Assembly (NCBI GenBank): GCA_020975725.1
Contig: QXJR01000022.1
Coordinates: 124,001-188,000, forward strand
Source of the DNA: Picocystis sp. L7
Lineage: Eukaryota > Chlorophyta > Picocystophyceae > Picocystales > Picocystaceae
Direction: 5' to 3'
DNA: 64,000 nucleotides
Shown: one piece after another, positions 50,629 to 62,014 of the stretch
How the letters are laid out: every line of letters starts with the position of its first letter
Numbering within the stretch: position 1 is the stretch's first letter
Notes under the pieces: generated by a model
Databases searched by the model: none
Told to the model about the DNA's origin: nothing
Seen by the model: only the letters and a program-made list of their open reading frames with translations
Made by a program: the position numbers and the translations under genes

Positions 50629-52811
50629 ACCGGACCGTAAAATGTCTGCAAATAATACGTTCTCCGGACACGCTTTGCACAGACTAGGTTTGCTGCTTGT
50701 TTGTCGTTCGGAGAAAGTGATTCCAGATGGTAGTTTCTCAGTACCAAGAAGCGAAGCTACCTGTTAGTTTCGTTTAGTAGCACTGGCTAATATGGGAAGA
50801 ACTACACACAAAATACCGTGGTACCTTAAACCAACCTTCGAAGGAAGGCTGTACTGCTTTGTTCGGTGCAGGATAGTAGTACGCCTTCTTCAGTACTGTT
50901 CGAAGGATCAGCGCCAATTTTGATCTCTAAGTGTGATGATTGCTTGAACTCTCACCGTCAATCCAAACTAGTAGCGTGCAGTTGCTGAATAAAGATCTTG
51001 TGCAAGCTCTCCTGGGAGGCTTTAATATGGTCCTATCTCAAGAGCACAAGTTCTGTATGAAGAAAAGTTGCCAGTGACGCACAAATGATACAGAGCAACT
51101 GACTTGTGAAGAGTGATTAAACGTGTTTAATTGGTATAGTTTACTTTGAAAACACTTTTTGTCACACAAGCTGCTTTGCTCTGACTCCCCTTTGGTGCCC
51201 TCGAGCTATCGTTCTTCCCTGGGCAACTGTATTCTCCAAGGCTCAGGAACGGCGTGATTCTTCCCTGCTGCTTAGTCGATTGGTCACAAGCACCAGTGCT
51301 CACGGAAAGGGCACACGCAGAGGTCGTGTCAGCACTTGTGCGCTCTCCACATACAGCAGGTGTCCATTAGATAGAATCGTACACCCATTCATTCTGTGTG
51401 GCAATGCATTGCATGTGCTCTCTTTTCCAGCACTTTGAGAGGCCGCTGCATGTTTTGCCTTGCGAATTCCAGGTAAGGGAACAACTCGTGTTCGATGCCA
51501 ACCCTTTGATTGGGTTCGACACACTGGTTGGATTTTGCCGTGGATACGTACCTGAGAGGTGGTTACCTTCGTGCCCTGTGCGCTCTGGCTTTTAGGATGG
51601 AAACGCAAGTCCTACGGAGCAGGATGTCCACTTTCTCTTTCTTGACTGTCTTATCTTCCTGTTCGACGTGTCCAAACGGCGCACCGATGAAGACACAAGA
51701 AGGAGGTGCAGGAGCGTTCCCGAGGGAGTGCATGCACCACAGTTGTGCCTCAGCACGTGTCGGAAAACTACGAGGGTGGGAAAGGGGTTCCCCTCTAGTT
51801 TCTCGGACCCAGTGAACCGGTCGCACCAGTCCGATCCCCCGACCTTCACCGTGGGTAGCGAGGGACCCATTCGGGTCTCCTTGGTGGAAGACCCAAGAGG
51901 AAAGACAATCGGAAAAAGGGATCCGATTTCCCTCGCCCCGAGGGGAACGACCGGGGTGACCGTCCAGCCTGTTCCTCGTGGTCCAGGATGGCCCACCACC
52001 AACCAGGGCAAATCAAAAGCATGGAGAGAAGAGATCCCTCGGAGGGTCAACCCTCTTCCATCTGAATTCGAACCCATTGCCATCGGAAAGACCCAGTGTC
52101 CTCCTCCATGGGAATGGGGGTCCGTCAGAATACCATCCACACGAGAGCGGACCTCTCCCTATACAGCAGCCAAAAATCAAAGCAATGCAACAGATCCAGG
52201 ATAAAAGACAAAGAATTTGGTACTCGTATCAGAGAGACACTCCTTTCCACACAAAAAAAACAGGGTCGACACTAGCATGGAGAGCAACCAAGCAGTGAAC
52301 AAAGATGCGACACGCAAGGAAATCAAAGGCTGCGTAAGACAAACTGGACCACCTTTCGCGTGTCCAGGGCCATGAAAATAAAACTGCTGTCCCTGAATCC
52401 TAAAATGCTGGAAAATACTCAACCTACAAGACACCCTGGACGATAAGCATCACATATGCCCACTTAACCAATTGGGTCCGGATCATGTAGAAGGCTGCTT
52501 CTACGTTCGCATGACTTTCACCACCCTCGAAAGACGATTGCCTGAGCTGTTTGCTCTGCACATACAAAACTGCCTTTCAAGTATGAGCCCCCTTTGAACG
52601 TCATCGGGGGTGTTTCTTGTAAAATAACAAATTCCAGCATACTAAGCAGAGGTGACAGCCATCCAGCATGGCAGCAGCATGCGTACACTGTGGCTTGGCC
52701 GACAAAACGCAGCCGCTCTTATCAACGACGATTTGAGAAAAACACCACCTACTGCTTCATCTATGCTCTATTCTTGAACGTTCTCCAAAGTGGACATCGA
52801 ATGTCTGTTAC
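50629..52811. other. Intergenic region between the BTB and RUS genes
   Basis: Promoter of the BTB gene to about 51300, then a GC-rich stretch (51300-52200) with overlapping frames on both strands (up to 182 codons) that lack a recognisable domain. 52200-52800 is the 3' side of the RUS gene. Confidence 0.45.
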
Positions 52812-54296
52812 TCAGGGAACAGGTTCAGAGACAAGCAAACGGCGGATACGATAGCTCCCAATGCTTATTCTAGTTCGCTCCAACTCCCATCCTGCTGAGT
52901 TAAGCAATGAAATGTATGTGTCGAATTCCTTCTCCAAATATTTTATGGCAGAGACATAATCCGGCAGCCCACACAAAACATGGCTACCTCTGTGATCCTG
53001 CATCCATGCAGCCATGAGTGTTGCTCGCAGCAAATCCCGCATCCCAAAATCCTCCTCGAAAACAACGTTATACACATCGTTGCACTGCACCAAAACAAAC
53101 TTTTCGTGCCGAAAGCACTGTAGATGTGCGTTGGTGGCAGAAAGGTTGCCGCGAAGTTCTGCAAGTACAGTGTCAAAGCTCACTCCAAATTGCAAATGCA
53201 GTGCTTGAATGTCAGGAAAAGTAAGCACTATGCCTTCCCTATGATTCACATCATAGATGTCCAGAGTGCCGTCATTCCTGATGTAGCTGAACGCTGAAAT
53301 GATCAACCTGGATCGATTGAGGTGAGTAAAGGTGACCACTCTTAGTGCTTGAAATCTTGCCAGAATATGAAGACCAACCAGGATGCTCCACAGGGCTAAA
53401 ATGTCCAAATATGAAGTCACAAAATCATCGTACTGTAAGAGCAGGACGCTTAAGAAAAGACCAGCCAACTGGGCAGCAACCTCCCACACTTCTTCTTTGG
53501 CAGCCACATCTCCAACATTCTCAGACTTGGCAAAATGATTCTGAATCACCCTAAACGAGGGGTTTGCAAGACCCTTACCAACAGCTTTGGAGAGATTGCC
53601 AATCGATGCCAACAGCAAGAAATTTGAAGGAGCGAGGGGAGTCACGAGTTCAAGCAAACTGCCTGCCACTGAGAATAATTCAGCAAACATCCTCCAACGC
53701 CTTGGGTTCTCATCAAACACAGTGCCAAACTTGCTCCCGATGATCAGTCTTCCTACTGCTCCCAAGCCGTCCTTAGTAACCCACTTGATTGCAGCACTGG
53801 CTGCAGCGACACCCGTCGGGCCTGCGCTGACTCCCACAGCTTGCAGCATGCTTGCGGTTGTGAGTGAACTATACATCCAACCAAATACATGGCAAGGGAA
53901 CGTCCATACCATGTAGGGGAGATAGTCATTGGTCACCGAAGAAGGATAACCGGCGGGCAGAAGCAAGTTCTGTATTGATTCTTTCACAGTAAATGTTTCG
54001 CTTTGGTCTGTCTGTGGAGTCCATTCCTTAGCACAAGGGCCGAGAATGACACGTTTCGTCTCGCCACCGTTCGTTTCGACCACAGATATCCATTCCTTTT
54101 CCGAGCATCGACGGGGATCGATAGATTTACGGTTCCGATTCCGCCTGTCCTTCTTTCGGTCATGGAACGCGCCTCGTCTTTGAGTGTGCCGTGTGTGTGT
54201 TCTCGGCCTCCAGTTCGAACGCACTCTTTCTTTTCCATGTCCAATCCTTTGGTCCCAACCAAAGGCCCACGAGCAGCTTGGAATACGTCCAACCAT
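52812..54296 (-). CDS. Root UVB-sensitive (RUS/DUF647) family protein
   Basis: 494 residues. The DUF647 core starts near residue 105 with LLLPAGYPSSVTNDYLPYMVWTF. It continues through ASAAIKWVTKDGLGAVGRLIIGSKFGTVFDENPRRWRMFAE-type sequence, PLAPSNFLLLASIGNLSKAVG and IQNHFAKSENVGDVAAKEE, all hallmarks of the family. A less conserved C-terminal domain completes it. Plant RUS proteins act in early development, plastids and vitamin B6-linked processes; biochemical activity is unknown. Which RUS clade this belongs to is unclear, with RUS6 a possibility. The first about 60 residues are Arg/His rich and may be misannotated upstream sequence, with a true start or first exon elsewhere. Confidence 0.87.
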   Translation of the reverse strand: MVGRIPSCSWAFGWDQRIGHGKERVRSNWRPRTHTRHTQRRGAFHDRKKDRRNRNRKSIDPRRCSEKEWISVVETNGGETKRVILGPCAKEWTPQTDQSETFTVKESIQNLLLPAGYPSSVTNDYLPYMVWTFPCHVFGWMYSSLTTASMLQAVGVSAGPTGVAAASAAIKWVTKDGLGAVGRLIIGSKFGTVFDENPRRWRMFAELFSVAGSLLELVTPLAPSNFLLLASIGNLSKAVGKGLANPSFRVIQNHFAKSENVGDVAAKEEVWEVAAQLAGLFLSVLLLQYDDFVTSYLDILALWSILVGLHILARFQALRVVTFTHLNRSRLIISAFSYIRNDGTLDIYDVNHREGIVLTFPDIQALHLQFGVSFDTVLAELRGNLSATNAHLQCFRHEKFVLVQCNDVYNVVFEEDFGMRDLLRATLMAAWMQDHRGSHVLCGLPDYVSAIKYLEKEFDTYISLLNSAGWELERTRISIGSYRIRRLLVSEPVP

Positions 54297-56290
54297 CCTT
54301 CGCCCTCACGGTAGTCCACTTGAGCTTCGGTGGATCGAAGGCGTTGGTGCACGTGAGGAGACCTCCATCCCAAACTGGTCCGGTCGGACCCGACCCCGTG
54401 ATCCCAGAGGTCCAAATCCAACCGGACAAGTCGAAGGGATGATGGAGGTTGCAGAAAAGGGTGGTACGTTGAATGGGTCACTTACGATACGTCGGATCAA
54501 GACGCACACAAGTGTGCGGTAATTCATGGTCGAGCATGCTCTAGACTTGCACCATCGAGATGAAATCGAACACTTTAACTTGCGGCGTTTCCTGTCCAAA
54601 AATCCATGCATGGTATTCAGCTTACCCACAAGTGGCCTACGCAACAAATCGAGACCAGCTTTCGCAAGTAGCGACACTTTCCACAACAAAGTATTCCATG
54701 ACGCAATAGTTGAACCTTGCAAATAAGAGTAGAATCGCTACAAAAAAACATGCATCGCGAGTAAGCAACGGCGTCTTTAATGTTGGGAAATCGTGCCTAA
54801 TGTCGAATAATGTTTGACCATCACGAGTGAGTGGGCAACCACAAGCTTCACAAAAAAGCATGGTGTGTTTAAGTCGATGCCACGATTGGAACACATTCAT
54901 TTTGCAAGTGACCAATAGAAAGCATACTCTAGATCCACCACTTCATCAAGTTGCATGCCCCATTATAGGCCACTTCCACATCTGTGCATATGATCATGGT
55001 ACAGACACAATGTCTCAACAAGCAAGAATCGAAAGCACCAAAGGAAAATCATTATGCGAAGAGAAAAACATGTAGGAATTCAACTTTTCAATGAAGGTAA
55101 ATTTCCGTCTATCAAACACGACGCCTTTAGAATTAAGAATTCGTTAAAGGACCCAACCACTCGACTCGTATACGGAATGTGAATGGTTTCTATGTTCGTT
55201 TCTTCCAACAATTCGAGTTCAGCATTGATTTCTTAAGAACGCATTTTGAATGAGTCAAATCGTGCGCAATAATAAGCAAAGTGACAGTATTGAACACGAA
55301 CCCGTTTTCTTGCTATAATAAGAAAATAACAAGTGCATCAACTAATGAAGAAGCAAAATTGCACTTGGGGTCGATCAAGACAACATAGCTCACAATAGCC
55401 ACAATACAAAGTGCTTTGAGTGCGAATATTTTCGAAAGATTGCGTATTGCTTTATATCTTGTACAGCGCTCTCCTCATGAGAAGGATAAAGTGTCAAATA
55501 AGAAACAAAACTAGGAAAACAATGGGCAATGTGTTTGCGATGACGACTAAAAAAGTCAGTAGGCGGTGTTGTGGTTGGTTGGCCTGAGATTGGTTGTCAA
55601 GCGATAGCACCACGTACCACGACCAAATTCCTAGCCATTCCCTTGTGGAGAAAATCCCACGTTGAGGTGGGAGGTACGAAGAACCGAACCGTAACTGGAA
55701 CTATCATCAGAAATATCAAATTCAATTGAACTATTTCGTAGGAAACCTTTGGTAGCTTCTCATAGGAGGGTGTTGTTTCAAGGTCCTATCTACCATGAGA
55801 TCTGGTTGATGAAGATCTCGTGGCTATTTTGGTGCCTACTGGCGATAGGTCACCGGTGGTAGTCCAACTCGTTCGGTCAATATGAGCGTCGAATTCGTGT
55901 GCTCGTGCGAGCCTTACTCGTTTTCCTTTTGCAAACTATGTTCACTTTTTCTTTTTTGTGTCGCATGCTAGCATGGTATCCTTATGCCAACTCAGGTGCT
56001 CTCGCACCTAGCATAGGATAATCTAAGATGCCTACTCTTCAATCTCAACTCTTTTCTATTCTCAATTACAAAGGTAAAGCCTCACACCTTAATATAGTGG
56101 TCTAAAATACTAGTGGTTTTGGGGCTTGAGTGCAATGAGGTCCACGAGGGACCTGCCATGTGATGTGCAAATGGGCTGCATCTCTAAGCAATATTCCATC
56201 ACGTAATGTTGCGTAGGGCGTCTAGCCCCCCATTTCCTCTCACATCCCGTGAGGACTTCGTCCACTACAGACCTGTTACGCTCCCTTGAG
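54297..56290. other. Gene-poor region, AT-rich from about 54.5 kb
   Basis: The promoter of the RUS gene, then AT-rich DNA with frames below 100 codons. No recognisable gene, LTR or RNA. Confidence 0.5.
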
Positions 56291-56399
56291 GGGACCCATC
56301 CATGGGCCCTAGGGAGCTCCTCTCCACGCCCCACACCAAGGGGGGGGCGTCCTCGGGGGCCCATTCTTGCTCAAGGGGCGGTACATGCGGGGGGGGATT

Positions 56400-57517
56400 C
56401 ACCCTTGAGAATCTTGCCTTAGACTCCAGAAGGTCCATTCCTTGCCTTCTGACTAAGGAGTCCACACTTAGCCTCCAACAGTATGCCTTTCGAACATATG
56501 GTGGTGACAACACCACAACGGCGTTGCTTATGATGCGTTCCGCGGCAATGGTGGAGTCGTTCTCTTGCGAGGTACCTTCCAAGGCCCATGGTCGTGGCAA
56601 CAATCGAAGCTAGGAGTATACACATGACCATGAAAAGTGGCTTGTGCGCTTTCTTACACAACGGGTCAAGAAGGGGCAGCGCACGTACACGGAAGATGCT
56701 CAACGTGCATGGCACAACAAGTACAAGAAAGTCATTCCCTTGAGGACGCATCAACGTGTCTTTCGAGATTTTGGAGTGGGTTCCAAAGCGTAGACAGTGG
56801 AACGCAAGCTCAACCTCAAGCACAAAGCCGCGCAAGTTAAGTTGGCTTAAGACCACACGAACTTTGACTTCGGACAGGTCATGTTCATGGATGCACACAC
56901 TTTGCGCTTGTCACACACTCTTCATTCCAAGGGGAGGAGAACCATGGCACCAAGTGGCGTTATTCTCAACTTCTTTGCCTAAAAGAACACGCCTTGCATC
57001 AAGGTGTACGCTAGGATAACCAAGCATGGGTGTACCGAAATTGTCGAGGTCACCGGGACCGCGGACTTGGAGAATGCTAATGAGACTAAGCGTCGGAAGC
57101 AAGAATGCAAGGGGGTGTCTTCAACGAAGTACTCCTATGATGTCCTTCCTTGCCTATTGGCTGAAAGCAAGAGGTTGTTCAAGGGGGGTCACGGACCGTT
57201 AACAAGACGGTGACATGGCACACACATCCAAGGCCACCCTCACCACCTTGAGAGATTAGACAAAAGACATGGGTGTGGATGTGATGTTTGACTGGCCCTC
57301 TATGAGCCCAGACCTCAGTCCCATTGAGAATCTTTGGGCCTTGCTTAACATAAAGGTTTTGCATGCTCAGCCCACCACCCTTGGAGAGTTGAGAAGGTGC
57401 ATGTACCAAGCATGGGCTGAGCTTGGAAGAGGAATTATCCCAAGGCGACTGATGGATAGCATGCCCCGGAGGATGGATCAAGTACGGAAGAGGAAAGGAG
57501 AAATGATTCACCATTGA
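56400..57517 (+). mobile_element. Decayed Tc1/mariner-type DNA transposon
   Basis: The last 82 codons (57269-57517) encode the C-terminal catalytic part of a Tc1/mariner transposase: DWPSMSPDLSPIENLWALL contains the second D/E block (PDLSPIENLW), followed by a helical tail. Upstream pieces in more than one frame carry matching fragments (WHNKYKKVIPLRTHQRVFRD, then FDFGQVMFMDA with the first catalytic Asp, and TKYSYDVLPCLLAESKRLF). Internal stops and frame changes show it is dead. I could not identify terminal inverted repeats or TA duplications. Confidence 0.8.
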
Positions 57518-59103
57518 AAGTGGAGTACACGTGGGCTTGAAGGATAGTAGCCCAACCCACCTGAAAATTTGAAAATCCAGGCCAAAATTCCTGTTTTTTT
57601 TCATCGTTCCTCCTACATTCACCATGGTTCCTTTTCCTTCCATTTTTTTACAGGAGTCTTGTCTCCAACAGTGAAAGTGATGTACTTCGTGTGGCTCTCC
57701 GTAGGGGCATGCACTGTCCATGGCACGATTTTGAAACAGGGCTGACCCAGTAGTCCGCCACTTCTTTCGAGGTTCCTGCCCGACCCGTTGAATTCTCCTC
57801 CCCGTTTGACCCCCATTCCGACCGTTTCAGGACTTGCATCGCACACCAACGGATTCCTTGTAAAATTCTCTTTTTGTTCATGGGATTCACTAGGGCTATA
57901 TCGGCCTCAGTGGCACACAACGAGGGGGAATAGGTCCCTACCATTGCTTGGCCCGAGTGGGCACCCTTTTGCACAGCCACGGCAAGGCCGACGCCTTCGT
58001 TCGCCATATCCTAGCGGGGGATGGGATGGATTCGAAACTCCGGATCTATATCAACCACATCGTGTTCTACACTGTTATCGACGTTCGTAGGTCGAAGTTT
58101 GGTGGGTGTTCTGTGGCACCCATTCCCATCCGGATGTGGGTGACCCCTCGAAACAGGCCATCTTCGCCGCTTGGGATCCAAGGCCCAGTATATAGGATAA
58201 AGACAAAGGGAAGGGTAGGGACGTAGAAGGAGAGGCCAAGGGGTTGTCTTGCGCCTCTTGGATCGCCAACGGAAGGTGGCCGCTTAGGACCCTCTATGGG
58301 GACGGTGAGCTCCTTGTGAAGAAATTTGTGATATCGGACCATCCCTTGGCGTGGACCGATTTTCAAAGGAGGTGTGCGGGCACTCTCGAGGGAGGACCTT
58401 CCAATCAGGCAATGTAAGAGTCCCTCACCAAAGTTTTAGCTTCTATTCCCATGCCAACACTTCCGCTTCACAAGCAAAGGACTTAAAAAGACCCCTCGGG
58501 GAGGCATGGTAGAGTATTGTTGGGACCCATAATCCTTGCAATTTGTCACAGTATAATGACTAAATCTATCCATGCTAATAGTAGAATATACCTTTGCGGA
58601 GGAGTTGCTACCGATCACAACCGCTTTTGCTAATGATAATATAAGCATGTTGACTTGGATGCAAAAACCTCTTTCGTTAAATACGCAGGGTGAAGGTCTT
58701 CAAGGCATATTATCATACAACATATGAAATAGTATGTGCTAAACATTTCTCGTACTCCGTAATGCAAGAAGCATCAACTTCATCATAGGACAACTTTCGA
58801 AAGCACCAATAAAGGTGGTGCTTTCATATCAATTGTGCAATCAATCCAACATTTAACAGATGTTTTAATGTCTAGTGGTGTTCGACAGTTTTGTCGTTCA
58901 TCGTTTGTAAATATTTGCACATAAAGAAGTCAAATTCGTGGCGCTCACTTCCAAACCCTAATCCCTAAAACACCACTATCATTCAGGATCACGATGTAGG
59001 ATTGATGGGATACGTTCGATGAGTCTTCAAGCCCGTGTTTCATTCGAAGGTTGACATCCAAGCCTACGATAAACAATACCGGTGAAGATCGTCATGCTCT
59101 CGG
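57518..59103. other. Unassigned region
   Basis: 57600-58440 is moderately GC-rich with short overlapping frames on both strands and no recognisable protein. 58440-59100 is AT-rich. No gene is supported. Confidence 0.45.
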
Positions 59104-60326
59104 CGTAATGCACAATTACGAAGGTGGCAACCCACGAACGTATCCAAAGTCAACACCCTGCTTCTTACATGGTATCGGAGCCCGTTTGGAGCAGAAGAAA
59201 ACAGAAAACAATTGAACTAAACAGAGAACAAGGAAAACAACAAAAAAAAAGGATAAAAACAAAATGGAAGGAGTGAATTTCGAAAAACCGAACTCCGAAA
59301 ACTTCCCGATATGGAAACATCGGATGAAAGCTTTGCTGGTCACCAAGGGAGTTGGAGAAGCCATCTTAAACAAAGACAGTGAACACTCTGAAAAGGCATT
59401 GGCCCTCATGTGCTTGTGTGTGAGCAATGAGTATGTGGATTTGGTGGCAAACTCCGAATCTGCGCAGCATGCGTGGACGATGCTCGAGGACATGCACGCG
59501 GGTCAAACCGCGGCCCGTCGTCTCACCCTACGCAAGGAGTTAACAGGACTTACCAAGAAACCGGAGGAAAGCATGATGAGCTATATCATGCGTGGAAAGC
59601 AGATTTGTACCGACCTGCGCGCGATCGGTGGGTCGGTGACCGACATCCATCTGATCGATGCGATCCTATCTGGCTTGCCGGAGGAATATGCGAACAAAGT
59701 CGAGATGCTCACCACCTTGGGGGAGACAGACATGCTCAAAATTCAGAATCAGTTGCTCATGGCTGAATTTGCCATAGCTGTACGCGAGACATCTAGAGGT
59801 CAAGTTGCTTTTGCTGCGCGGAGCCGACGCCCGAAGATCACTTGCAACTATTGTGGTAGAATTGGACATGGCCGCGAAAAATGCTGGTATTTGAACGGAT
59901 TGCCACCACACCTGCAGAGAAAATCCACAAATGATGCTAATGATGAGGAAAAGGTGGCATTGGTGTCCTATGCGCTGGAATGTGGAAATGCCAGTAGCTT
60001 GGGAGACATCTGGATCGTGGACAGCGGCGCGACGGCTCATGTTTGTGCACAACGAGAAGCGTTCACATCTGTCACACAGGAAGTTACACCACAATCTATC
60101 CTGGTTGGAAATGGAGAAGTTGTCCTGGCAAAGGAAACAGGAACCGTTGCTCTGGGTGGAAATGTGGAATTGCGAAATGTGCTTTATTGCCCAGAGCTGA
60201 AGGTGAACTTGATCTCGGTCCCTAAGCTGATGGAAAGAGGATGCAATGTTTACTTTGAGAACGGTGAATGTGCTGTTTGGAGAGGAAAGCAAAAAATTCT
60301 CAGTGCTATGCAGAAAAATGGACTTT
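59104..60326 (+). mobile_element. Ty1/copia element fragment 1: partial 5' LTR, gag and start of pol
   Basis: The 3' end of a family B LTR (59104-59169) is followed directly by the primer binding site TGGTATCGGAGC, as expected for an initiator-Met tRNA primer. The gag frame starts at 59264 and includes a CCHC zinc knuckle (CNYCGRIGHGREKC). A protease motif (IVDSGATAHVC) follows. The fragment is cut off at 60326 by an inverted LTR, so most of pol is missing. It is very similar to fragment 62015-64000 and therefore young. It is a truncated fossil. Confidence 0.88.
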
Positions 60327-60619
60327 TGTAAGAAGCAGGATGTTGAATTTGGATACGTTCGTGGGTTGCCACCTTCGTAGTTGTGTTACGTGCAAGAATG
60401 AGTGGTGAGTATCCCCACTCAATGGCGGCTTCATCGACCGCAGAGGACCTCTCAGTAACCGGGATCAGTCCTTGTCGGTATCGTTCACTGCAGGAATGGG
60501 CATCGCCCTTCGAGGACCCACAGGGGGCCTGATACTCCTCGAAGGTACTCGACCGATACTCGGTCGTGGTCCCTAAGGGATTCGACCTCCTAGGGACAAG
60601 GGCTTGAGCAGCCTCAACA
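60327..60619 (-). mobile_element. Family B LTR, inverted (3' LTR of a minus-strand element)
   Basis: 293 bp from TGTAAGAAGC to CCTCAACA. On the minus strand it starts with TGTTGAGG directly after the RNase H coding region to its right, as a 3' LTR should. Confidence 0.85.
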
Positions 60620-61145
60620 CTCTCCGCTGCTCATGGCCTGGTACTCCAACAAGCCCAATGTCTTCAATGCAGCTTGCAACTTGGTGGGCCCCAGGGCCTT
60701 GGTCAGGAAATCTACCAGCTGATCATTTGTGCTGATGTACTGGAATTTCAGCTCTCCCCGACTCACGCGGTTCCGCACAAAATGATGTGCGATATCGACG
60801 TGTTTCGTACGGGACACGGTCAGCGCGTTCTTCGTCAAATTCACAGCACCGTGATTGTCACAATAAGTGGTGATACATTGGGCCCCAAATCCAATATCAT
60901 TCAACACCTTTCTCAGGCACAACGCTTCTTTTGCTGCAGAAGCAGCAGCCATATACTCGGCCTCCGTCGTGGACACGGCAACTGTTTTCTGCAATTTTGT
61001 CTGCCAGGAAACCAAACTGCCATGCAAAGTGAACACGTAGCCAGTTGTGCTACGTCTGGTTTCTTTACAGCCTCCGTAATTGGTGTTGAAATACTCATGC
61101 CCTAGCTCATCTGAGATCGAAAACTTATGAATGATGGGCTGATTA
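60620..61145 (-). mobile_element. Fossil Ty1/copia RNase H fragment, minus strand
   Basis: Encodes the C-terminal RNase H part of a copia polyprotein (TTGYVFTLHGSLVSWQTKLQ, STTEAEYMAAASAAKEALCL, CDNHGAVNLTKNAL, KHVDIAHHFVRNRV). Its 5' part is missing, cut off where a family A LTR begins. Together with 60327-60619 it is the 3' end of an element oriented opposite to its neighbours. Confidence 0.88.
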
Positions 61146-61157
61146 ACTTCTGGGAAC

Positions 61158-61376
61158 CCTTCGAGGTATGAGGGAGTCACTGGACTCCTCGAAGGTACAT
61201 GCCCTCATATTACAGTGTCATCACCGATGAGGAATCCGGAGAAGATTCTCTGTATTCCTCTGAGTGTTATGGAAACCCTAGCACGGAGTGATATCCACCC
61301 TCCGTTTTGATTGTTGGAATAGAAGTACGTACGTGGAAACCTACGAACGTCTCTCACACGAACGAGCGCTTCTTAC
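61158..61376 (+). mobile_element. Family A LTR, 5'-truncated
   Basis: About 219 bp of the family A LTR, ending CTTCTTACA and followed at 61377 by the primer binding site TGGTATCGGAGC. About the first 77 bases of the LTR are missing. Confidence 0.8.
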
Positions 61377-61719
61377 ATGGTATCGGAGCGCGTTTGAGGC
61401 GCAAGGAACACACAGCAACCGAAAAAAAAAAAAAAATGGAAAACGGAAACATCATCGAAAAGTTGAACGACGACAACTTTCACGTTTGGAAGCACCGAAT
61501 GAAAGCTTTGCTCGTCACAAAAGGACTCGACAGTGCCCTTGAAAAGACAGATGATTCACACTCTGCCCAAGCACTTGCTCAAATGTGCTTATGCGTAAGC
61601 GCCGATTATGTCAACCTGATAGCGAGTGCTGAATCTGCATTTGAAGCTTGGCGGGCATTGGAAGCTATAAATGCTGGGCAAACAGCTGCTAGGCGTTTGA
61701 AACTGCGCAAAGACCTTAC
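61377..61719 (+). mobile_element. Family A Ty1/copia gag fragment
   Basis: After the primer binding site a gag frame starts at 61436 (MENGNIIEKLNDDNFHVWKH). It is clearly related to, but distinct from, the family B gag. It runs 95 codons and is interrupted at 61720 by a complete family B LTR. Truncated fossil. Confidence 0.85.
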
Positions 61720-62014
61720 TGTTGAGGCTGCTCAAGCCCTGGTCCCTGGGAGGTCGAATCCCTTAGGGACCACGACCGAGTTTCGGTCGAGTACCTTCGA
61801 GGAGTATGGGGCCCCTGTGGGTCCTCGAAGGGCGATGCCCATTCCTGCAGTGTTCGATACCGACGAGGAGGGATCCCGGTTTACTCAGAGGTCCTCTGCG
61901 GTCGATGAAGCCGCCATTGAGTGGGGATACTCACCACTCATTCTTGCATGTAATACACAACTACGAAGGTGGCAACCCACGAACGTATCCAACGTCAACG
62001 CCCTGCTTTTTACA
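61720..62014 (+). mobile_element. Family B 5' LTR of the element at the right edge
   Basis: 295 bp, TGTTGAGG to TTTTTACA, followed immediately by TGGTATCGGAGC. It sits inside the family A gag fragment. Confidence 0.9.

Noticed and set aside
57648-58226. 119- and 100-codon frames on opposite strands
   Set aside because: No recognisable product and both are interrupted; possibly transposon debris but not assignable.
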